From an uncultured Eubacteriales bacterium (lineage in GTDB: Bacteria > Bacillota > Clostridia > Oscillospirales > Oscillospiraceae), in assembly GCA_902496595.1 (NCBI GenBank), contig CABVBV010000118.1, forward strand, positions 1-6,595: DNA of 6,595 bases. The letters run 5' to 3'. Below, piece by piece: positions 1 through 5,601 of this stretch (position 1 is its first letter; each line of letters begins with the position of its first letter). The notes beneath the pieces are model-generated. The model had not been told where the DNA came from. It saw nothing but the letters and a program-made list of their open reading frames with translations, and did no database searches. The translations under genes were made by a program, and so were the position numbers.

Positions 1-96
1 CAGCAGTGGCAGGAGATGCAGCTCATGAGCGGCGCCGCGCCGACGGAGCGCTTCCAGACTGAGATGGAGTTCGGCACGGACTCCGACGAGGAATGA
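1..96 (+). CDS. 3' end of an unrecognised protein (partial)
   Basis: The reading frame is open from base 1 and ends at a TGA at 94-96, giving the last 31 residues of a protein that begins outside the window. The tail is hydrophilic and ends in an acidic run (GTDSDEE). In many Bacillota the gene before Mini-III is cysS, but this tail does not look like the usual CysS C-terminus, and I do not recognise the family. It is probably real: the frame runs into the Mini-III start with the packing typical of an operon (the stop lies 2 nt before the preferred downstream ATG, or overlaps an alternative ATG at 93 as ATGA). The frame on the opposite strand here is a shadow. Confidence 0.6.
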   Translation, partial: QQWQEMQLMSGAAPTERFQTEMEFGTDSDEE

Positions 97-98
97 GC

Positions 99-488
99 AT
101 GACGGACGCCGAGCTGGGCAAACTCAGCATACTCGCCCTGGCGCACGTGGGCGACGCGGTGTACGAGCTGCTGACGAGGACGCTGCTGGCAGAGCGCGGG
201 ATAGCGACGGTGGTGCAGCTCCACCGCGAGACGGTGTCTCGGGTGAAGGCCCCGGCCCAGGCGAGGGCGGCGGCGGTGATACTGCCGCTGCTCACGGAGG
301 CGGAACGTGACGTTTACAGGCGGGGCAGAAACAGCCACGTCAATACAGTCCCGCACGGCGCGACGCCTGGGCAGTACCACGCCGCCACGGCGCTGGAGGC
401 GGTTTTCGGCTGGCTCTGGCTGCGCGGCGAGCACGAGAGGGTGCGCGAGCTGTTTAAGGTCATAACGGAGGATTTCGATGCCGCTTGA
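99..488 (+). CDS. mrnC: Mini-ribonuclease 3 (Mini-III), 23S rRNA maturation
   Basis: Mini-III is a small cytoplasmic RNase III-type endonuclease that lacks the double-stranded RNA binding domain. In Bacillus subtilis it trims the ends of 23S rRNA precursors. The 129 residues are one RNase III catalytic domain. The N-terminal signature ALAHVGDAVYELL carries the catalytic acidic residue D19, and the motif YHAATALEAVFGWLWL carries the second, E100. The family hallmark RRGRNSHVNTVPHG lies between them. The length is normal for the family. I start at ATG 99 because GAGGA at 88-92 is 6 nt upstream of it; the ATG at 93 would touch that site and adds only two residues. The gene lies 2 nt after the upstream stop and overlaps the next start by 11 nt, so translational coupling is likely. 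No promoter is visible, so it probably depends on one outside the window. Confidence 0.93.
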   Translation: MTDAELGKLSILALAHVGDAVYELLTRTLLAERGIATVVQLHRETVSRVKAPAQARAAAVILPLLTEAERDVYRRGRNSHVNTVPHGATPGQYHAATALEAVFGWLWLRGEHERVRELFKVITEDFDAA

Positions 489-2175
489 CGCTGTGTGCCT
501 GAAGGCACTGGTGAATGAACTGGCGCCCGTCGTGGAGGGCGCACATATCGACAAGGTGCAGCAGCCCGCGAGGGATCTGCTGCTCCTTTCGCTGTATTCG
601 CGGCAGGGTGGAAGGCGGCTTCTCATCTCCGGTGGAGTGGGAATGGCGAGGCTGCACCTGACGGGTCAGCGATACGAGAACCCTGATGCGCCGCCCATGT
701 TCTGTATGTTGCTGAGGAAGCACCTTGGCGGCGCGGTGATCGACCGGCTGTGGCAGCCCGAGAACGAGCGCATGGTCGTCTTTGAGCTCACGACGAGGGA
801 CGAGCTCGGCGTTGTGAGCAGCAAGAAGCTGGCTGTGGAGCTGATGGGCCGCTCGTCGAACGTCGTGCTGATCGACGGTGACGGGGTGATCATCGACTGC
901 ATGAGGCGTGCGGACTTCGGTGAGGACGCATATAGGAGGCTGCTTCCCGGTATGCTCTATAAGCTGCCGCCAAAGCCTGCAAAGCCGAACCCGCTGAGCC
1001 TGAGCAGCCTTGAGCGGAGAGAGCTGCTTGCTATGTCAGACCCTGAAATGCCTGCGGAAAAGAGGCTTGCCGACACCTTTTCCGGGCTGTCCCCTCTGAT
1101 AGCGAGGGAGCTGGCCAGCCGGTCTGAGTCCGGGGAGCTAGCGATCGCGCTGGACGCCTGGTGCGAGAGCGTCCAGGCCGGAGAACTGTATCCATATATG
1201 TTGACGGAGAACGGAGAGGCCCGTGACTTCAGCTTCATGCGTATCACGCAGTACGGAGACAGGGTGAAGTGCGAGCCGAGGGGCGGCTTCAACGAGCTGC
1301 TCGAGGAGTTCTATGCCGGGCGCGAGAAGGCGGAGCGGATGCGCAGGGTCTCGCACGATCTGACGAAGACGGTGCGGACGCTGAGGGACAGACAGGCCCG
1401 TAAACTCGTCCAGCAGCGGGCTGAGCTGGCAAAGACAGCAGACAGGGAAGAGCTCAGGAGACGCGGCGATCTCATAACCGCGAATCTCTGGAGGGCGGAA
1501 AAGGGCATGAGGAGCCTCAACTGCGAGGACTATTATACCGAGGGCTGCCCGACGGTGGAGATAAAGCTCGACCCTATGAAGACGCCGCAGCAGAATGCCG
1601 CCGCGGCATACAGGGAATATAAAAAGGCGGCCGCTGCCGAACAGCACCTTACCAAGTTGATTGAGGACGGAGAGGAGATGCTGGATTACCTCGAGAGCAC
1701 CCTTGACAGCCTTAGCAGGGTCGAAAGCGAGAAAGAAGTCGCCCAGATAAAGGCCGAGCTTACCGGCTGCGGAGTGCTCAGGCAGCCGAAAAGCTCCGTC
1801 AAGGAGCGCAGGGCAAAACCGCTGGGCCCGATAAAGCGTGTGTCAAGTACCGGCTACGAGATACTGATAGGCCGCTCAAACGTCCAGAACGACGAGCTGA
1901 CGTTCAAAACAGCAAGGAGAACGGATATCTGGCTGCACGTCCAGAAGCTGCACGGCTCGCACGTCATCATCAGAACAGAGGAAACGAAACCGGACGAGCA
2001 GACAATAAAGGAGGCGGCGGCCCTGGCGGCGCTGTACTCCCAGGCAGCGAACTCCGGCAAGGTAGCCGTGGACTATACCCAGGCCAGATACCTGAAGAAG
2101 CCCTCGGGCGCCCTGCCGGGCAAGGTGGTATACACGAATTACGAGACAATAATGGTCGAACCCAGGGATATATGA
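478..2175 (+). CDS. rqcH: RqcH, ribosome quality control factor (NFACT/Rqc2 family, formerly FbpA-like)
   Basis: RqcH binds 50S subunits carrying a stalled peptidyl-tRNA and recruits tRNA-Ala to add C-terminal alanine tails that mark the chain for degradation. The 565 residues match the usual length (about 570). In order: NFACT-N at about 1-170, starting MPLDAVCLKALVNEL and including NPDAPPMFCMLLRKHLGG; a helix-hairpin-helix region around 175-235 (FSGLSPLIARELASRS); a charged coiled-coil arm at about 270-430 rich in E, K, R and A; and NFACT-R at about 451-560 with RRTDIWLHVQKLHGSHV, where W485, H487 and H495 are typical. At the site of the conserved Asp-Arg pair of B. subtilis RqcH (97-98) this protein has E97-R98. 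GGAGG at 467-471 lies 6 nt before the ATG, inside mrnC. Many databases call this family fibronectin-binding protein, but there is no signal peptide or anchor, so a cytoplasmic ribosomal role fits better. Confidence 0.94.
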   Translation: MPLDAVCLKALVNELAPVVEGAHIDKVQQPARDLLLLSLYSRQGGRRLLISGGVGMARLHLTGQRYENPDAPPMFCMLLRKHLGGAVIDRLWQPENERMVVFELTTRDELGVVSSKKLAVELMGRSSNVVLIDGDGVIIDCMRRADFGEDAYRRLLPGMLYKLPPKPAKPNPLSLSSLERRELLAMSDPEMPAEKRLADTFSGLSPLIARELASRSESGELAIALDAWCESVQAGELYPYMLTENGEARDFSFMRITQYGDRVKCEPRGGFNELLEEFYAGREKAERMRRVSHDLTKTVRTLRDRQARKLVQQRAELAKTADREELRRRGDLITANLWRAEKGMRSLNCEDYYTEGCPTVEIKLDPMKTPQQNAAAAYREYKKAAAAEQHLTKLIEDGEEMLDYLESTLDSLSRVESEKEVAQIKAELTGCGVLRQPKSSVKERRAKPLGPIKRVSSTGYEILIGRSNVQNDELTFKTARRTDIWLHVQKLHGSHVIIRTEETKPDEQTIKEAAALAALYSQAANSGKVAVDYTQARYLKKPSGALPGKVVYTNYETIMVEPRDI

Positions 2176-2220
2176 GCGCAGCGCCCGGGCGGATGAGAAA
2201 TCCGCCCGGGCGCTGCGCTC
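2174..2220 (+). terminator. Perfect 21-bp hairpin at the rqcH stop codon (repeat-type, no T-tract)
   Basis: The arms at 2174-2194 and 2200-2220 are exact reverse complements of 21 nt, closing a GAGAA loop. The 5' arm begins at the second base of the rqcH TGA. The stem is almost entirely G:C, so it should fold very strongly. It marks the end of the operon, but TGCGGGAACTG follows instead of a T-run, so it is not a textbook intrinsic terminator. It may instead protect the mRNA 3' end or act with a factor. The 10-nt base GCAGCGCCCG and the TGAGAAA apex recur in the hairpin at 5559-5597, which suggests a repeated element. Confidence 0.55.
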
Positions 2221-2313
2221 TGCGGGAACTGTTTTCGGCGGCGAACTCTGCGAGGCTTGGAGACAGAATGAGCACGGAAGGAAATCTAAAAATACGTAAA
2301 AAATATGGTGAAT

Positions 2314-2341
2314 TTGACGCGAAGATATAGTAGAATATAAT
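2314..2341 (+). promoter_or_regulatory. Sigma-A type promoter of the PPDK-like gene
   Basis: TTGACG (2314-2319) and TATAAT (2336-2341) are separated by 16 nt; this matches five of six and six of six consensus bases. A-rich runs at about 2287-2305 lie just upstream where an UP element would be. The predicted start of transcription is near 2348, leaving a leader of only about 20 nt that contains the AAGGAGG site. Nothing else is apparent in the 93 nt between the preceding hairpin and this promoter. Confidence 0.75.
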
Positions 2342-2354
2342 AAAATATTTGTTC

Positions 2355-2361
2355 AAGGAGG
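2355..2361 (+). promoter_or_regulatory. Ribosome binding site AAGGAGG that decides the start codon
   Basis: AAGGAGG is a near-perfect match to the anti-Shine-Dalgarno sequence. It lies 8 nt before the TTG at 2370 but only 2 nt before the ATG at 2364. It falls inside the frame of the TTG at 2349, which is itself almost at the predicted transcription start. Spacing therefore favours the TTG at 2370. Confidence 0.7.
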
Positions 2362-2369
2362 CGATGGTT

Positions 2370-4943
2370 TTGGCGTTTGAAAGAATACCCAGCGGCTACC
2401 CGGGTGTGGACGAGGTGTTCGACTATATCCGCATGGGCGACAACGTGGTCTGGCAGGTGTCAGATCTGGAGGAATACAGGCTCTTCGCCAACGCATTCGC
2501 GGAGCAGTCGCTCAAAGACGGCAGAAACCTCATCTATATGCACTACGCAAGACACGAGAGCCTGTTCAAGCCGAGACCGGGCCTCAAAGTCTTCGAGTTC
2601 GACCCGATGCAGGGCTTCGAGCCGTTCACGGTCGAGATATATAACAGGATAACCGAAGAGGGGAGGGACGCCTTCTATATCTTCGACTGCCTCTCTGAAC
2701 TGCAGGTTGCTTGGCATACCGACCAGATGATGGGCAACTTTTTCAGAGTCACCTGTCCGTACCTGTTCGAACTGAATACCGTCGCATACTTCCCGCTCAT
2801 ACGAGGACGGCACTCGTTTGAGACCATGGCGAGCATAAGGGACACGACTCAGGTTCTGATAGACGTGTACACCAGCGACAGCGCGGTGTATATCCATACT
2901 CTCAAGGCCCTGGACAGAAACTCGGTCAACATCTACCTGCCTCACGTCAGCCGGAGCGGAGGCCCGTTCAAGCCGCTGGACGGAGGCGTGGCCCTGAGCA
3001 GGTATTACAGACTGCTGGACGACATCAAAGCCCATACCCAGGATCAAAATCTGGACAGTCACGACCGGTTTTTTGCACTCGCAAAGCTGGAGTTCGGCCG
3101 CGGCAAGTTCAGGGATGAGACAGAGCGGAAGATCCTAGAGAGCATGATGTCGAAAGACCCGAAAGTCCAGAAGCTAATACACCAGCTGTTCGAGCCTAAA
3201 GACTACTTCACGTTCAGAGACAGAATGATAGGCTCCGGCGCGATAGGAGGCAAAGCCTGCGGAATGCTGCTGGCTCGGAAGATCGCAGAGGTCTGTCTGC
3301 CGGAGTTCCGGGAGCACAGCGAACCTCACGATTCGTTCTATATAGGCTCCGACGTGTTCTATACCTACATAGTCAGCAACAATTGTTGGAAAACGAGGAT
3401 AGAACAGCGGTCTGAGGAAGGCTATTTTTCCAAGGCTGAAGAGCTGAAGCAGGCGCTGCTCTCGGGCAAGTTTCCCGAGAATATCAGGGAACAGTTCAAG
3501 TCCATGCTGAGCTATTACGGCCAGAGTCCGATAATAGTCCGGTCTTCGAGCTTCTTGGAGGACGGCTTTGGGAATGCCTTTGCAGGCAAGTACGAGTCGG
3601 TGTTCTGCGTGAATTTCGGGACTCTGGAGCAGAGGCTGGAAGCCTTTGAGAACGCGGTAAGGAAGGTCTACGCGAGCACGATGGATATATCGGCGCTTGA
3701 ATACCGGCTGCAAAGGGGACTGGAGAAGAAGGACGAGCAGATGTCCATACTGGTTCAGCGTGTCTCCGGCTCCTGGGCGGGGCCGTATTACCTGCCCGGT
3801 GTAGCAGGTGTGGGATATAGCCGCTGCCTGTACAAGACCAGTCAGGATGCCGACCCCACCGCTGGTATGCTTCGCCTGGTTGTGGGCCTTGGTACGAAGG
3901 CTGTGGACAGAACGGAGGATGACTACCCAAGGCTGGTGAATCTGGACAGGCCAACTGCCACCACACTCACCAGTGTTGCCGACAGACACAGGTTCTCGCA
4001 GCATAACGTGGACGTCATTGACCGTGAGCGGCAGTGCTTCAGAAGCGTCAGCATGGAGGTCGTACACCACTTCCTTCCGGACTGGTTCCATGAGCTCATG
4101 TTTGAGCGTGACTATGAGGCCGAGGCCGCGCTGCGTGAGATAGGAGTGAAGGACGAGGTCTGGTTCATCAGCTGCCAGGGCCTGTTGAAGAACACCAAGT
4201 TCCCGCATATCATGCAGGCGCTGCTCAAGACACTGGAAAATGTGTACGGTACTCCGGTGGACATAGAATACGCGGTAAATACGGACGAATTCGGCGATTT
4301 TGTCATAAATCTGCTCCAGTGCCGGCCCCTGTACGTCGGGCAGCCCGGAGGCAATGTTATGCTTCCGGAGCTTCCGGAGGAGGATGTGTTTTTCAACCTG
4401 GACGATTCATCTATGGGAATGTCCTCGGTCACGGATATTGATGTCGTTATTGAGATCGATGCGAAGGAGTATTATGAATATCCGTACTCCAGAAAGAAGA
4501 TGGCCGCGAGCGCTGTGGGGCTTATCAACAGGTACTATAAAGGCAAGGGCAAGAAGATACTGCTGCTGGCACCTGGGCGGCTGGGCACGAGCTCACCCGA
4601 ACTCGGCGTCCCGTGCAGCTTTGCAGATATATCCGGATTTGCCGGGGTGTGTGAGGTTTCGGACGCCAGAGCGGGTTATATGCCGGAGCTGAGCTACGGC
4701 AGCCATATGTTCCAGGACTTGGTGGAGGCGAACATCTTCTATTGTGCGATCTGGAACGATAAGAGAACGCTGAAATATAACCCGGCGCTGCTGTCGGAGC
4801 TGCCGGATAAGTTTATGGAGATATGTCCGAATATGCCTGATCTGGCGAAGATGTTCAGAGTGACGGAGCCGGAGGGACTGTGCTGCTGGCTGGACGCTGT
4901 GACAAACAGGGCGATATGCGGATATAAGAGGCTTGCAAAATAG
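2370..4943 (+). CDS. PEP-synthase/PPDK-type ATP-grasp protein with P-loop-less KaiC/RecA-like N-terminus; no phosphohistidine domain
   Basis: The protein has 857 residues and probably starts at TTG 2370. Residues 1-200 resemble a KaiC/RadA-type RecA fold: PSGYPGVDEVFDYIRMGDN matches the usual GxPGLDELLxGGxxxG lead-in, and AFYIFDCLSEL (D106) looks like a Walker B strand. The P-loop position, about 29-36, reads QVSDLEEY and lacks the GKT/S lysine. Residues 285-655 match the PPDK N-terminal ATP-grasp domain: GGK (293-295), VRSSSFLED with R391, AFAGKYES (403-410), SILVQR (459-464), DIE (631-633) and LLQCRP with Q650 and R652. These nucleotide and metal residues look intact, so ATP binding is likely. 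Beyond this there is no TSGG-H-A phosphohistidine segment and no TIM barrel. The C-terminus instead carries PGRLGTSSPELGVP (735-748) and GSHMFQDL (777-784), a motif pair I recall from PEP/pyruvate-binding domain proteins annotated as PPDK in Bacteroidetes. It should be cytoplasmic: no signal or membrane segment is seen. PEP synthesis by this chain alone is unlikely; the substrate is unknown. It has its own promoter, and an HD hydrolase follows 50 nt later. Confidence 0.85.
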   Translation: MAFERIPSGYPGVDEVFDYIRMGDNVVWQVSDLEEYRLFANAFAEQSLKDGRNLIYMHYARHESLFKPRPGLKVFEFDPMQGFEPFTVEIYNRITEEGRDAFYIFDCLSELQVAWHTDQMMGNFFRVTCPYLFELNTVAYFPLIRGRHSFETMASIRDTTQVLIDVYTSDSAVYIHTLKALDRNSVNIYLPHVSRSGGPFKPLDGGVALSRYYRLLDDIKAHTQDQNLDSHDRFFALAKLEFGRGKFRDETERKILESMMSKDPKVQKLIHQLFEPKDYFTFRDRMIGSGAIGGKACGMLLARKIAEVCLPEFREHSEPHDSFYIGSDVFYTYIVSNNCWKTRIEQRSEEGYFSKAEELKQALLSGKFPENIREQFKSMLSYYGQSPIIVRSSSFLEDGFGNAFAGKYESVFCVNFGTLEQRLEAFENAVRKVYASTMDISALEYRLQRGLEKKDEQMSILVQRVSGSWAGPYYLPGVAGVGYSRCLYKTSQDADPTAGMLRLVVGLGTKAVDRTEDDYPRLVNLDRPTATTLTSVADRHRFSQHNVDVIDRERQCFRSVSMEVVHHFLPDWFHELMFERDYEAEAALREIGVKDEVWFISCQGLLKNTKFPHIMQALLKTLENVYGTPVDIEYAVNTDEFGDFVINLLQCRPLYVGQPGGNVMLPELPEEDVFFNLDDSSMGMSSVTDIDVVIEIDAKEYYEYPYSRKKMAASAVGLINRYYKGKGKKILLLAPGRLGTSSPELGVPCSFADISGFAGVCEVSDARAGYMPELSYGSHMFQDLVEANIFYCAIWNDKRTLKYNPALLSELPDKFMEICPNMPDLAKMFRVTEPEGLCCWLDAVTNRAICGYKRLAK

Positions 4944-4961
4944 GGTGAACGGGCGTATAAT
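4933..4961 (+). promoter_or_regulatory. Putative sigma-A promoter of the HD hydrolase gene
   Basis: TTGCAA (4933-4938, four of six consensus bases) and a perfect TATAAT (4956-4961) are separated by 17 nt. The -35 element lies in the last codons of the PPDK-like gene and the predicted start of transcription is near 4968. The downstream gene can thus be transcribed alone or by read-through, since no terminator separates the two. Confidence 0.6.
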
Positions 4962-4979
4962 CATCCAATCAAAGCGAAT

Positions 4980-4985
4980 AGGAGG
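4980..4985 (+). promoter_or_regulatory. Ribosome binding site AGGAGG of the HD hydrolase
   Basis: AGGAGG lies 8 nt before the ATG at 4994, which is optimal spacing and fixes that start. The site falls within the short leader expected from the promoter at 4933-4961. Confidence 0.75.
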
Positions 4986-4993
4986 CCGAGGAA

Positions 4994-5536
4994 ATGAGTT
5001 ATATACCCACACCCGAGCAGGCGCTGGAGCTCACGAAGAGATACAATAAAGAACAGTTTCACATCCAGCACGCGGAAACGGTAGGCAAAGTCATGAGATA
5101 CCTTGCAGCGAAGTATGATGCGGGCAACGAGGACTATTGGCAGGCGGTGGGCATACTGCACGACATAGACTTTGAACAGTGGCCCGAGGAGCACTGCAAG
5201 AAGGCGGACACGCTGCTGCGCGAGCTGGACGTGGATGAGACCGTAGTCCACGCGGTGGTGAGCCACGGCTGGGGTATCTGCAGCGATGCGGAACCGGAGC
5301 GGTATATGGAAAAGATCCTGTTCGCCACGGACGAACTCACGGGCCTGATCTGGGCGGCGTCGCTCATGCGGCCGACCGGCTTTGACGGCATGGACGCGAA
5401 GTCGGTGATGAAGAAGTTCAAAGATAAGAAATTTGCCGCGGGCTGCTCGAGGGACATCATTGCAAAGGGAGCGGAGCTTCTGGGCATAACGATGCCGGAG
5501 CTTGCCGCGATGACTCTGGAAGCCATGACCGCGTGA
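4994..5536 (+). CDS. HD-superfamily hydrolase (predicted metal-dependent phosphohydrolase)
   Basis: The 180-residue cytoplasmic protein contains one HD domain, a fold that usually binds one or two divalent metals and hydrolyses phosphate esters. The likely ligands are H26 (FHIQHAETVGKVMRYLA), the doublet H56-D57 (VGILHDIDFEQWPEEH), H86 and H91 (HAVVSHGWG) and D113 (FATDELTGLIWAASL). The C-terminal part, with VMKKFKDKKFAAGCSRDII and a GAELLGI segment, matches a widespread group of small stand-alone HD proteins in Clostridia annotated only as predicted hydrolases. The substrate is not known to me. The length appears normal for the group and all expected ligands are present, so it should be active. 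It follows the PPDK-like gene by 50 nt in the same direction, which hints at a shared pathway, but its own promoter means they need not be co-regulated. The next gene converges on it. Confidence 0.88.
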   Translation: MSYIPTPEQALELTKRYNKEQFHIQHAETVGKVMRYLAAKYDAGNEDYWQAVGILHDIDFEQWPEEHCKKADTLLRELDVDETVVHAVVSHGWGICSDAEPERYMEKILFATDELTGLIWAASLMRPTGFDGMDAKSVMKKFKDKKFAAGCSRDIIAKGAELLGITMPELAAMTLEAMTA

Positions 5537-5558
5537 GGCGCGATCGACTGGATAAAGA

Positions 5559-5597
5559 AGCAGCGCCCGACTGGTGAGAAACCAGTCGGGCGCTGCT
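5559..5597. terminator. 17-bp hairpin between convergent genes, probable bidirectional terminator
   Basis: The arms 5559-5575 and 5581-5597 are perfect reverse complements around a GAGAA loop. The hairpin lies 22 nt past the HD-gene stop and 4 nt past the stop of the minus-strand surface-protein gene, so it sits where a shared terminator is expected. The flanks are only moderately T-rich: GTGTTTATT follows on the plus strand and TCTTTATCC on the minus strand. The base GCAGCGCCCG and the TGAGAAA apex are identical to those of the hairpin at 2174-2220, whereas the middle differs with compensating changes in both arms. Confidence 0.7.
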
Positions 5598-5601
5598 GTG
5601 T

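Noticed and set aside
1..96. Calling the partial upstream gene cysS from typical gene order
   Set aside because: The 31 visible residues end in an acidic tail that does not resemble the usual CysS C-terminus, so gene order alone is not enough.
1138..1647. A 169-codon minus-strand frame within rqcH
   Set aside because: It is antisense to the NFACT coiled-coil region, its composition reflects the complementary strand, and no start signal supports it.
478..2175. Annotation as a fibronectin-binding adhesin
   Set aside because: The family was named that way historically, but this protein has no signal peptide or wall anchor and has the full NFACT-N, HhH, coiled-coil and NFACT-R layout of RqcH.
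3174..4208. A 344-codon open frame on the minus strand inside the PPDK-like gene
   Set aside because: It is fully antisense to a gene with clear domain motifs, has no ribosome binding site that I can see, and its translation has no recognisable domain. Long antisense frames are expected in GC-rich codon-biased genes.
2370..4943. Calling the large gene ppsA or ppdK
   Set aside because: Only the ATP-grasp part is shared. The phosphohistidine and PEP/pyruvate domains required for those reactions are not present.
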